64,000 nt of DNA from Rhodoblastus sp963804045 (GTDB lineage Bacteria; Pseudomonadota; Alphaproteobacteria; Rhizobiales; Beijerinckiaceae). The stretch covers positions 1 to 64,000 of the forward strand of contig CAWDOR010000029.1 in assembly GCA_963804045.1 (NCBI GenBank), read 5' to 3'. The notes below the pieces were generated by a model. That model did not search any database. It was not told the origin of the DNA and saw only the letters and a program-made list of their open reading frames with translations. A program made the translations under genes and the position numbers. This document shows, one piece after another, positions 1 through 8,177 of the stretch (position 1 is its first letter; every line of letters starts with the position of its first letter).

Positions 1-225
1 GCAAATCAACAGTCTGTAGAAGTCAACGTCTTCTGCGGCGAGGAAGGCATGAACCACGACTGTGGGAATCGCCGTCAAGGGAACAAAGACCTGGCCGACC
101 GGCGAATGATATTCGACAATTCCGGAGATATCCGGCAGTCCGATTTCGAGCTCGCGGAACGCCAGGGCCAATCCTCCCGCAAAGATCATGACGGCTGTTA
201 TCGCGACAAGGAAAATAGGCCGCAC
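1..225 (-). CDS. Glycosyltransferase-51 / penicillin-binding protein, N-terminal fragment
   Basis: Only the first 75 residues lie in the window; the gene runs off the left edge. A GTG start at 225 has GGGAGG nine bases upstream. The protein opens with one membrane segment (about residues 3-23) and reaches a stretch reading VVVHAFLAAEDVDFY, which resembles the first conserved motif of family-51 peptidoglycan glycosyltransferases (AAED-x-x-FY). By family this would be a membrane-anchored peptidoglycan polymerase, either MtgA or a class A PBP. The start overlaps the 3' end of the next upstream small gene by 28 bases. The assignment rests on one motif plus the membrane anchor, so it is tentative. 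Confidence 0.5.
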   Translation of the reverse strand, partial: MRPIFLVAITAVMIFAGGLALAFRELEIGLPDISGIVEYHSPVGQVFVPLTAIPTVVVHAFLAAEDVDFYRLLIC

Positions 226-347
226 GGCGCTGTGCCTCCCTTGCAGTCGACCTCCTTGGCGACGCGTTCAAAGTCGGCCTTTTCAAGCGGTCCGTGTGGC
301 GTCACAATCAATATGCCTTTAACCCGCAGCAGTTCGAAATAGAGCAT
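198..347 (-). CDS. Truncated SpoIIAA/STAS-like small protein
   Basis: This 49-residue reading frame starts at ATG 347 with GGAG eight bases upstream. Its first 33 residues (MLYFELL, then IVTPHGPLEKADF) resemble the beginning of SpoIIAA-like STAS proteins of about 110-120 residues. The resemblance stops near residue 33, and the frame ends 16 residues later inside the start of the penicillin-binding protein gene. I read it as the surviving N-terminal third of such a gene, cut by a deletion that joined it to the neighbour. It could still be translated. Function unknown. Confidence 0.4.
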   Translation of the reverse strand: MLYFELLRVKGILIVTPHGPLEKADFERVAKEVDCKGGTAPCGLFSLSR

Positions 348-500
348 GTCATTTCTCCAGAATTCAAAATCGACCTTGCCGGCATGGAGCAAATCGCGGC
401 CGTCTGATTGCTGCCGATAGCCGCGCCAATCACGAAGTAGCCGAACAAAGCTAGTTTTGCGCGGGCTTGCAGGCCCATCCAAAAAGCACATCCTTTGCTT

Positions 501-911
501 TCATTTCACTTCAGCGCGAACCTTGGACCAGGTCGCTGCAAGTTCGTCGGATGCTTTGTTGAAAGAGACTTTCGCGCTTTCCCAATCCGCAGCGCGTGTC
601 GTCTCCAGTTTGGCCGCCGCGTCGCTGGCCTTGGTCCAGGCCGCGTTCAAATCTTTGACGGCGGACTTCTGTGCTTCCTTAGAATCGACCTTGGCGTTCT
701 CTTCGAACTTATCAAGCTTGATTCGCCATTCCTTAATATTGGATTGCGCCGTTTGCGCGCATGCGCCGCGGTTGGCGTTGTAAGCGCCGGCGTCGGCCAT
801 TTTCAAAAGAGTGGCAGGACCAGGCGCGCACGGGGCCTCGGCTGCGGCGGCGGGCAATGCCCCCGCCAAAACGAATGGCGCGATGACGAGAGCGTGAACA
901 AGACGGTTCAT
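501..911 (-). CDS. Secreted protein of unknown function
   Basis: A 136-residue protein with a clear Sec signal peptide (hydrophobic residues about 8-22, likely cleavage after AAAA near residue 24). The mature part is rich in Ala and Lys and probably helical, with two cysteines (residues about 28 and 51) that could form a disulfide. The start at 911 is the only one that keeps the signal peptide. It stands alone with no regulon element upstream. I do not recognise a family. A periplasmic location is the only inference made. Confidence 0.6.
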   Translation of the reverse strand: MNRLVHALVIAPFVLAGALPAAAAEAPCAPGPATLLKMADAGAYNANRGACAQTAQSNIKEWRIKLDKFEENAKVDSKEAQKSAVKDLNAAWTKASDAAAKLETTRAADWESAKVSFNKASDELAATWSKVRAEVK

Positions 912-1125
912 GGCTTATTTCCTTCGATGCGTTGATTATCCGTCGTGCGTTTCGGCGTGGCGGCTTTCAGCCTTCCGCGGCAAAAGGCAGTTCAACTGGC
1001 GCCGACTTTTCAGCGCAAGGATGCACGCTCTTTCGCGCGAGTGATTTCGTCCGGCGTCCGGGCCATGACAAATCAATAATCAGTCTCCGGCGCGCGCCCG
1101 CCAACGCGCCTTTTCACATTGTGAT

Positions 1126-1413
1126 TTACGAAGCTGTTTCGGTTTCGCAGTCGACGGGACTCCCGTCTTCCCTGACAACGTCGCCGGCGCACATAAGCGT
1201 CATGGTCGGCTGCAGGACGCATGACGTGACGGCCTCGTCCTGCCAAGGCGAATTGGCCCCGGTGGCGCCGAGCGCGGCAAAGCCGGTCTTGGCGGCAACC
1301 AGATCACGCGCCTCCCGTAGCGAGGGCGCGCACGCCCAAACGCAATCTTTTTCTTCCGAAAATTGCCAACATGAATGGCCGGGGACGATCGGATCTAGGC
1401 GATAGATATTCAT
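1126..1413 (-). CDS. Conserved hypothetical protein, 95 aa
   Basis: A soluble 95-residue protein beginning MNIYRLDPIVPGHSCW, with a stretch SLREARDLVAAKTGFAAL and four cysteines. There is no signal peptide or membrane segment. GGAG lies a few bases before ATG 1413. Short proteins with this YRLDP...W...A-x-x-LV pattern are common beside stress genes in alphaproteobacteria, but I cannot give a function. It is monocistronic, with about 190 bases of featureless sequence before yfdX and about 210 before the secreted protein at 501-911. Confidence 0.55.
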   Translation of the reverse strand: MNIYRLDPIVPGHSCWQFSEEKDCVWACAPSLREARDLVAAKTGFAALGATGANSPWQDEAVTSCVLQPTMTLMCAGDVVREDGSPVDCETETAS

Positions 1414-1599
1414 TGTTTCACTCTCCTTCAGATCCTGGTTGCGCCAGGCGTGTCAACAGAATGGCGGGTCAGCAAAAGACGATCATGAAAATTGCCGGGG
1501 TCAAACGATTGCATCCAGGCATATCGCCGACCCCGATCAGCAGCGCTTTCAGGCTTCCGTTGAACCCGAAACCCATTTTCAATGGCGATCGGCGAGTTT

Positions 1600-2325
1600 T
1601 TATTTGCTCGTCGCCACGTCATCGACCACATCGAAGCGCTGGCTGGCTTGCACTTGGCGCAACTCCTGGCTTGCCTCGTAATATTTGCCGTCATTGATCA
1701 TCGTCACCGCTTGATCCATTTTGTTGATGGTCTGTTCGACAGGCAAGACGGCCATGACGACGACAACCTTCACGTCGGCGAGCTTCAGCTTTTCCAAGGC
1801 TCCTTTGCGGTCGCCGTGCTCAAGGCTTTTATTGGCGCCGGCGACAGCCGCCGTCTTGGCGGCTTTGGTTGTATAGTCCTCGTTGATCAGAATGGATCCG
1901 TCGACGGGAAGCCACGCGATCGGCTTCTTCATCCGCTCTGTTTCGCTGGCGTCCGCAGGCGCGGCCACAGCTGCGCTTTTCTTGGCGGCTGCGTCCTTGT
2001 CTACGGGCGGCTTGAGTGCGGATTCGGCCTTGTTGAAAACCGTCTCGTCGGTTTTCGCTTTTTTGAAAGCTGCGTCGGCCTGTTTGGCGAATTTCTTCGC
2101 GTCGTCGATGCGGCCGTCGTAGATGGCAAGGCGCGCCATCGACAAATCCTGAAGGCCGCCCGAGCCGTCCGTTGAGAGCTTGCCGAAATCTTTGTCAGCC
2201 GAGATTTGCTGTGGCGTCATCTTTTTCTGATCGGGCGTCGGCTGGCTTTCCGCCCCGGCGCGCGCTGCCGCCATGAGCGCTGTGACCGTCAAAGCCGCGA
2301 TAAGGGTATTGTTGACTTTACGCAT
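1600..2325 (-). CDS. YfdX family periplasmic stress protein
   Basis: A 241-residue protein with a signal peptide (residues about 1-25) and a helical mature part. The family features visible are the N-terminal helix with AIYDGRIDDAKKFAKQA and the C-terminal half with WLPVDGSILINEDY, then KLADVKVVVVMAVLPVEQT. YfdX proteins are periplasmic. In enterobacteria the gene is induced by acid through EvgA, and chaperone-like activity has been proposed. A Pro/Ala/Lys-rich linker (residues about 100-130) separates the two parts. One regulon element (2394-2407) lies 68 bases upstream, and a divergent one drives the Sel1 gene. Confidence 0.85.
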   Translation of the reverse strand: MRKVNNTLIAALTVTALMAAARAGAESQPTPDQKKMTPQQISADKDFGKLSTDGSGGLQDLSMARLAIYDGRIDDAKKFAKQADAAFKKAKTDETVFNKAESALKPPVDKDAAAKKSAAVAAPADASETERMKKPIAWLPVDGSILINEDYTTKAAKTAAVAGANKSLEHGDRKGALEKLKLADVKVVVVMAVLPVEQTINKMDQAVTMINDGKYYEASQELRQVQASQRFDVVDDVATSK

Positions 2326-2393
2326 AATTTTTCCTCTCCTGACGTTTCCAACTCACCCCAACGTCTATTGGCGGGAGGCCTGAGACGACAGAA

Positions 2394-2407
2394 TCGGAAT
2401 CTACTCA
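2394..2407 (-). promoter_or_regulatory. Regulon element upstream of yfdX
   Basis: On the minus strand this reads TGAGTAGATTCCGA followed by TTCTGTCG, a perfect core match. It ends 68 bases before the YfdX start. It forms a divergent pair with the plus-strand copy at 2509, with 101 bases between the two. Confidence 0.75.
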
Positions 2408-2508
2408 GAAGCCGTTTTTGGGACGCACAATTGTGTTTTTGACCGACATCGAGACCGCCATCTTGGCCAGCCTGAAACGCAGCCTTGATGCGTCGTCGCA
2501 CTCCTTCG

Positions 2509-2522
2509 TGAGTATATTCCGA
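2509..2522 (+). promoter_or_regulatory. Regulon element upstream of the Sel1-repeat gene
   Basis: Reads TGAGTATATTCCGA followed by TGCTTCG, and ends 107 bases before ATG 2630. The intergenic region 2326-2629 (304 bases) holds this element and its divergent partner; nothing else was recognised in it. Confidence 0.75.
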
Positions 2523-2629
2523 TGCTTCGCCTAACGAGTTCACGCCGATAGTCTCGAACAATGCGCCAGACCAAGGGTTTCATGGGGTGATGAAATCGCC
2601 TGACGCTCCTGGACCGAGAGGCTCCCGCC

Positions 2630-3307
2630 ATGATTGAGCAAGCGACCGGCGCATCACAGGCCAAAACTCGGCTTATCCTTCGTGCGGCCGGCGTCATCGC
2701 ATTCGTTCTCGTCGCGGGACTGGTGGGCGGCTATTTGACGAAGGAAAGTCGCCCGGCGCCGGCGGATGCGAAATTGCAGGTCGCTTTGCAGGCTTTCCAA
2801 GCAGGCAATGATTCAACGGCGCTTTCTCTCCTCACGCCCCTCGCCGATTCGGGCAACGCCAAGGCGCAATACTGGCTCGCGGACATTTATGAAGACGACG
2901 ATTCCGGTGTAAAAACCGACGTGGCGAAAGCGCAGGCCCTGCTCGAAAAATCTGCCGCGCAGGGATTCGTGCCTGCGGAGAGACGTCTAGGGCAGCTCTA
3001 TCTGAGAGGCGATGCAACGCTCCAGGATTTCGGCAAGGCCCAATCCTGGCTGCACAAGGCCGCGACCTCCGGCGACGCCAGAGCGCAAGAGCAGCTTGGC
3101 CATATTTACGCCTTGGGGCTCGGCGTCCCACGAGACAGGGCCCAAGCCTACGGCTGGTATGAAAATGCAGCGCTTCATGGCGACGGCCTGGCCGAGCGCA
3201 TGCGGGACGACCTGCTCATGCGCATGGCGCCCACGGAAATCGACAAGGGCGAGCAGGCCGCCAAAGATATCGCTGCGAACATCAAGCCCGCAAAGCCGAC
3301 GCCATGA
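2630..3307 (+). CDS. Sel1-repeat protein with N-terminal membrane anchor
   Basis: A 225-residue protein. A membrane segment near residues 17-38 is followed by a TPR-like SEL1 repeat solenoid: units reading AQYWLADIYEDD, AERRLGQLYLRG and AQEQLGHIYALGLGVPRD are spaced about 36 residues apart. Such proteins are usually scaffolds in the envelope; no catalytic residue is expected. The membrane segment may be an uncleaved anchor. The stop overlaps the upstream extension of the small His-rich ORF, so the two may be co-transcribed from the element at 2509. Confidence 0.75.
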   Translation: MIEQATGASQAKTRLILRAAGVIAFVLVAGLVGGYLTKESRPAPADAKLQVALQAFQAGNDSTALSLLTPLADSGNAKAQYWLADIYEDDDSGVKTDVAKAQALLEKSAAQGFVPAERRLGQLYLRGDATLQDFGKAQSWLHKAATSGDARAQEQLGHIYALGLGVPRDRAQAYGWYENAALHGDGLAERMRDDLLMRMAPTEIDKGEQAAKDIAANIKPAKPTP

Positions 3308-3387
3308 AGGCTGGGCGTGGCGCAATCCGGTCGCCTTGGCGCCGTCGAAATTCGTCCTTCTGCAAGACACATCAAAGGGAGATGAAC

Positions 3388-3570
3388 ATGTTGAAAAAAC
3401 TCGTTGCGGCTCTTGTGCTCATCTCGGCGGTCGCGCTCGCGCCGGTCGGCGCCTTTGCCGAAGACAAGATGTTGCACAAGGAAATGAATTTGGAAAAAAA
3501 TCACGTGAAGCGAGAGCATCGGCATCACATGATGAGACATCACGGATTGATCCATCAACATCATCGTTAA
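3388..3570 (+). CDS. Small secreted His-rich protein
   Basis: A 60-residue protein with a signal peptide (MLKKLVAALVLISAVALAP, cleavage likely after FA near residue 24) and a basic, His-rich mature tail (HRHHMMRHHGLIHQHH). I chose ATG 3388 because GGGAG sits six bases upstream; the alternative ATG 3382 touches the GGGAG. Composition suggests metal binding in the periplasm, which is inference. A second His-rich secreted protein with a near-identical leader is encoded at 29653-29859, so the two look like paralogues. Confidence 0.6.
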   Translation: MLKKLVAALVLISAVALAPVGAFAEDKMLHKEMNLEKNHVKREHRHHMMRHHGLIHQHHR

Positions 3571-3634
3571 GCTCCTCCGACGTCTGCCTCAAAACGGGCG
3601 GACGCCCAAGGCGGCAAATCCAGAAAGGGACAAA

Positions 3635-4366
3635 ATGCTGACGCTCGGATCGGCGTCGAGAGGCTACGCCATCGGCGCAAGCGACGGCAAAATCGGAAGC
3701 GTCGCCGATCTTCTGTTCGACGATCGGACCTGGCGCGTGCGTTGGCTGGTCATTGACACGGGAACGTGGCTGCCGGGGCGCAAAGTCTTGCTGCATCCGG
3801 GTTCCGTAGGCAGCGCCAACCGCGCGCTGCGGGAACTGCCTGCCGCGTTGACCAAGGCGTAGGTCGAGGCAAGCCCGGAACTTTCCGAACACGAGCCAAT
3901 GTCCACGCAGATGGAGCGGCGGCTTTAGGACTACTATTATCCGGGGGGGACTTCGACTGGAAAAGCCTTCCTCACGAATCCGATCGTCCCACAAGATGAG
4001 GCAACAAGCTCGGAGCAGACGAATGGATCGGAAGATCGGACGATGGAGCCGGATGATCCGGAGAGTCATCTGAGTAGCGTCGTTACCGTCACCGGCTATT
4101 CCATCCCCGGTGACGACGGCCCGATCGGCAAGGTCGAGGATTTCTTGATCGATGAACGCGCCTGGAGCGTGGCCAAAATTGTGGTCGAAACCGGATGCTG
4201 GTCGTCCCGCAAGTACGTGTCGATTTCGCCCGATTCGGTCCGGCAGATTTTGTGGAACGAGCGCCAATTGCGCCTTGTCATGACTGCTGAGCAGGTCAAG
4301 GCGAGCCCGTCCTGGACCCCCTTGGACGAAGGCGCTCGGGATTTGCCCGGGCGCCCAACCGCCTGA
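3635..4366 (+). pseudogene. PRC-barrel protein gene broken by two in-frame TAG codons
   Basis: This is a decayed copy of the intact two-domain PRC-barrel gene at 59842-60597. The first 75 codons (GYAIGASDGKIGSVADLLFD) match the paralogue's first domain. The frame then meets TAG at 3860-3862, where the paralogue has CAG, and TAG near 3926, where it has TAC. The same frame resumes as the second domain (GYSIPGDDGPIGKVEDFLID) to 4366. Between the domains the sequence is shortened and diverged. No regulon element precedes it. The two open parts could make separate single-domain proteins, but decay of one gene explains the pattern better. Confidence 0.8.
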
Positions 4367-4460
4367 TGCAATACTTTGTTGCCGGCAGCAGTGACATTGC
4401 GACTTACGCACGCACCATTCCGCCTTGAACGCCGGAAGCAGAAAATCGAGCGCTACGCCA

Positions 4461-7079
4461 TCAGGCGCGTCCCAATCGGGGCGCCGTCGTGTACCGGTAG
4501 AACAAGACCTTGGTGACTTCGACCAGTCCAAGATATGCGGCTGTCGCGCCGACCAGGAAAACGAAGAACAGCGGCGGGGGCGCCACAAACCCGAACCAGC
4601 GCCCCAACGGAACAAGGGGCAGGAGGACCGCAAGAGCGACCGCGCCGAGATTCATGGCGATCAGGAACCGGCCCGGCTTGCTGCGGAGGCTAAATCGGCG
4701 CGTCCGGATGCAGAAAACCACCAGCGTTTGCGTTGTCATCGACTCGATAAACCAGCCGGTCTGAAACAGCGCTTCGCCCGCCCCGAAAAAAACCACCATG
4801 GCGTAAAACGTGATGAAGTCGAAGATAGAGCTGACCGGGCCGAAAACGAGCATGAAGCGCTCGATCAGCTTGATGTCCCATTTCACGGGCCTGACGACAT
4901 CCTCGGGATCGACATGATCGAAGGGGATGGCGATTTCCGAAACATTGTAGATCAGGTTGTTCAGCAGGATCTGGATCGGCAGCATTGGCAGGAACGGCAG
5001 GATCAGCGTCGCGCCGGCCATGCTGAACATGTTGCCGAAGTTCGAGCTTGCCCCCATCAGCACGTATTTGGAAACGTTCCGGACCGTGGCGCGACCGCCG
5101 GCCACGGCGTCGGCGACCACCGACAGATCGTGTTCGAGCAGGATGATATCGGCCGCCGCACGCGCGACGTCCGCCGCGCCGTCGACGGATATGCCGACAT
5201 CGGCCGCGTGCAGGGCCGGCGCGTCATTGATGCCGTCGCCCAGGAAGCCGACGACATTGCCGAGCCGCTTCAGCGCCAGCAGGATTCGTAGCTTCTGCTG
5301 CGGACTGATCCGACAGAACAGGTTGATGCTGGACAGCTGTCCGATCAGCGCCTCCTCCGACATGACTTCCAGCGAGTCGCCCGTCAGCACGCCTGTGACG
5401 GGAGTCCCGATCTCGGCGAAGACGTGGCGAGACACCAGTTCGTTGTCGCCGGTCAACACTTTCACCGCGATGCCGGCATCGGCCATTGACCGGATCGTGG
5501 CGCCGGCGCTCGCTTTCGGTGGATCCAGAAAGACGGCAAAGCCGGCAAAAACCAGATCGGTTTCGTCGGTGATTTCGGCGGTTTCGAAAGCGGACGTTTC
5601 GGGGGTTGAGCCTGCCAGCCGGCTGGCGATGCCCAGGGCACGAAATCCCTGCGCGCCTAGTCCGTCGAGGGTTGCCTGAAAAACCAGCCGCGTCGCCGGG
5701 TCTAGTTGCTTCACGACGCCATCGGCGTCCTGGTATTGCTTCGATAACCGCAGCAGGTCTTCCGGCGCCCCCTTGACGAACAGGCCCCGTTTCGAGCCGT
5801 GTTCCACCAGAACCGAAACCCGGCGACGCCCAAAATCAAACGGCGCTTCGTCGATCTTCTTGAAGCCGGTCATGTCGAATGGCCGGGCAGCCAGAATGGC
5901 TTCGTCCAGCGGGCTCTTCATGCCGGTCTCGAACTTGCTGTTGACGTAGGCATAGGCAAAGGCGTTCGCGCTGTCGGCTCCGTGGCCGTCGATCGTACGC
6001 AACAACCTGATTTTTGCTTCCGTCAAAGTGCCGGTCTTGTCGGTGCACAGCACGTTCATCGCGCCGAGGTCGTGGATCGCGGACAGGCGCTTGACGATCA
6101 CCTTGCGCTTCGCCATCTGCATCGCCGACCGGGCCAGCGTCACTGTCACGATCATCGGCAGCAATTCGGGCGTCAGCCCGACGGCCAGTGCGACGGCGAA
6201 CATCAGAGATTCCAGCATCGGCCGGGCGAAAACGATGTTCACGACAAGCACGAACAACACCATCAGGATGGTGAAGCGCATGATCAGCATGCCGAATCGG
6301 CGAATGCCCACGGTAAACGCGGTGGCCGGCGGTTTTTCGGCCAGGCTGGTGGCGAGGTGGCCGAGGGCCGTTCTGGCGCCAGTACGGCATACCAGGATCG
6401 TCGCGGTTCCACTGATGACCGAAGTGCCGGCAAAAACGGCATTCGACGCACCGGCCGGGTTTTCGGCGCCAGCCGCGCAATCGCCGCACTGCTTCTCGGC
6501 GGGATAGGGCTCGCCGGTCAGAAGCGCCTGGTTGACATAAAGATCGCGGCTTTCGAGCAGCCGCGAATCGGCGGGAACAAGATCGCCGGCGATGAGCTCC
6601 ACGATGTCGCCGGGAACCAGTTGGCGGATCGGCGCCGAGACACTCTTGCCGTCACGTCGAACGGTCGCCTGAACCGCGACCGATTGGCGCAACGCCTCCA
6701 CCGCGTTCTGGGCGCGGACTTCCTGAACAAAATCGAACACAATGCTCAGCATGACGATGCAAAAAATAATGACGAAGCTTGCGACATCGCCCGTCGTCGC
6801 GGAAACCGCGCTAGCGATCAGAAGGATAATGATCAGGGGATTGCTGAAGCGCGCAAGGAACTGGAGCCAGAGCGGCGTATGTTTGACGTTCGCGGCGTCG
6901 TTGGGTCCATAAGTCGTCAACCGCGACCGCGCCTCCGCCGTTTCCAGTCCCGCGGTTTTCGTTCTGAACATTGTCAAAAGCCGGTCAGCCGGCTCCTGCC
7001 AGAGCTGTTCCTGCTCCGGCCCGCCGTCGGGGGGAAGACTATGGGAAGTCCGGCCGAGGTTGCTTGAGTTGTCTTTCAT
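4461..7079 (-). CDS. mgtA: Mg-type P-type ATPase (MgtA/MgtB-like)
   Basis: An 872-residue P-type ATPase. It contains the TGE actuator motif, the phosphorylation motif DKTGTLT near residue 345, the nucleotide-domain VLTGDN and the hinge GDGINDAPAL, plus the usual membrane helices. The helix-4 segment VGLTPELLPMIVTVTLA is characteristic of the magnesium (P3B) group, which imports Mg2+ at the inner membrane. The length fits MgtA/B. It is the last gene of the operon that begins with the MFS transporter; 90 bases with no visible promoter separate it from the gene upstream. A relic of a second copy's C-terminus lies at 45286-45480. Confidence 0.85.
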   Translation of the reverse strand: MKDNSSNLGRTSHSLPPDGGPEQEQLWQEPADRLLTMFRTKTAGLETAEARSRLTTYGPNDAANVKHTPLWLQFLARFSNPLIIILLIASAVSATTGDVASFVIIFCIVMLSIVFDFVQEVRAQNAVEALRQSVAVQATVRRDGKSVSAPIRQLVPGDIVELIAGDLVPADSRLLESRDLYVNQALLTGEPYPAEKQCGDCAAGAENPAGASNAVFAGTSVISGTATILVCRTGARTALGHLATSLAEKPPATAFTVGIRRFGMLIMRFTILMVLFVLVVNIVFARPMLESLMFAVALAVGLTPELLPMIVTVTLARSAMQMAKRKVIVKRLSAIHDLGAMNVLCTDKTGTLTEAKIRLLRTIDGHGADSANAFAYAYVNSKFETGMKSPLDEAILAARPFDMTGFKKIDEAPFDFGRRRVSVLVEHGSKRGLFVKGAPEDLLRLSKQYQDADGVVKQLDPATRLVFQATLDGLGAQGFRALGIASRLAGSTPETSAFETAEITDETDLVFAGFAVFLDPPKASAGATIRSMADAGIAVKVLTGDNELVSRHVFAEIGTPVTGVLTGDSLEVMSEEALIGQLSSINLFCRISPQQKLRILLALKRLGNVVGFLGDGINDAPALHAADVGISVDGAADVARAAADIILLEHDLSVVADAVAGGRATVRNVSKYVLMGASSNFGNMFSMAGATLILPFLPMLPIQILLNNLIYNVSEIAIPFDHVDPEDVVRPVKWDIKLIERFMLVFGPVSSIFDFITFYAMVVFFGAGEALFQTGWFIESMTTQTLVVFCIRTRRFSLRSKPGRFLIAMNLGAVALAVLLPLVPLGRWFGFVAPPPLFFVFLVGATAAYLGLVEVTKVLFYRYTTAPRLGRA

Positions 7080-7169
7080 CGCGAGAAGTCCCGTTGGCTA
7101 GCCTGATGCGCCGTAAAATCGCGGCTCGGCGCCCTCGGACGCGTTTCGCGCGAAAACGGGATGGTTTCC

Positions 7170-8168
7170 TCAGCGTTGACTTCGATAGCCCAACAGGCTG
7201 CGAATATAGTCGCCGCGTTCCTGTGCCTCCGCTCCGGGAACCTGGTGTTTCATCAATCCCTTGATCGCGCTCACCGATGCAAATCCGCGTTGGTTCAGCC
7301 AGGTCTCCAAATCGGCGACAAGGGTTCGCAGATATGCGGGGCCGTGGCGAAGCAGCGCGGAGGCGGTCATGACCGCGTCGGCTCCCGCCAGCAGATATTT
7401 GATGACCTCATCCGCCTTGTCCACGCCCGCGCCAGCGGCGAGCGCAGCGCGCGGCAGCCGACCGTTCAGCAATGAGATCCACAGCAGAGCCAGACGAATT
7501 TCCTTGGGGCTGCTGAGCGCGACATCATTGCTCCAGCACAGGCGCGCCAGATCGATATCAGGCTGATAAAGACGATTGAACAAGACCAGTCCATCGGCGC
7601 CGGCCGCGTCGAGGCTTTGGGCGAATGCGCCGAAAGCCGAGTAATAGGGATGCAATTTGACCGCCAGCGGCAGGCGGGTCTTGGCGCGGACGGCTTTGAC
7701 CAGCGCGACACAATCCGCCTCCGCCTCGCCAATCTTCACCGAAGGACCGGATGCAATCCGGTAGATGTTGAGCTCAATGGCGCTGGCCCCGGCCTGTTCG
7801 ATCTGGCTGGCGTGATCGATCCAGCCTGAGAGCGTCGAACCGTTCAGGCTGGCGATGATGGGGACATTCACGGCGGCTCGGGCCTTGGCGATCAGATCGA
7901 GATAGATTGCCGAGCCGGAATTATATTCGCTGGCGGCAGGAAAATACGAACTGGCCTCGGGCGAACTGTCCGCGCCGACGGTCGACAGCCATTCGGCCAG
8001 CTCCTGCTCCTGGCGAAGCTGCTCTTCAAACAGCGACGGCAGCACGATCGCGCCGGCGCCGCAATCCTCCAGCCGCCTGATCCCGTCGAGATCGCCTGAT
8101 AGCGGCGAGGCCGATGCGATGATCGGATTGCGCAAGGAGAAGCCGAGATAATTCGTGCTGAGATCCAT
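7170..8168 (-). CDS. Dihydroorotate dehydrogenase-like flavoprotein
   Basis: A 332-residue TIM-barrel protein resembling class 1 dihydroorotate dehydrogenases: MDLSTNYLGFSLRNPIIASASPLS at the N-terminus, NVPIIASLNG in the middle, and a C-terminal AGAGVDKADEVIKYLLAGADAVM phosphate/FMN-binding region. By family it would oxidise a substrate with FMN. Its position nine bases downstream of nifJ argues against ordinary pyrimidine synthesis and for a redox partner role, which is inference. Proteins of this type beside pyruvate:ferredoxin oxidoreductase are usually annotated only as dihydroorotate dehydrogenase-like. Confidence 0.8.
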   Translation of the reverse strand: MDLSTNYLGFSLRNPIIASASPLSGDLDGIRRLEDCGAGAIVLPSLFEEQLRQEQELAEWLSTVGADSSPEASSYFPAASEYNSGSAIYLDLIAKARAAVNVPIIASLNGSTLSGWIDHASQIEQAGASAIELNIYRIASGPSVKIGEAEADCVALVKAVRAKTRLPLAVKLHPYYSAFGAFAQSLDAAGADGLVLFNRLYQPDIDLARLCWSNDVALSSPKEIRLALLWISLLNGRLPRAALAAGAGVDKADEVIKYLLAGADAVMTASALLRHGPAYLRTLVADLETWLNQRGFASVSAIKGLMKHQVPGAEAQERGDYIRSLLGYRSQR

Positions 8169-8177
8169 GTCGCTTCC

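Noticed and set aside
3860..3929. Programmed TAG readthrough (pyrrolysine or suppressor) in the PRC gene
   Set aside because: The intact paralogue has different sense codons (CAG and TAC) at the two sites, and the linker is also diverged; simple decay is enough.
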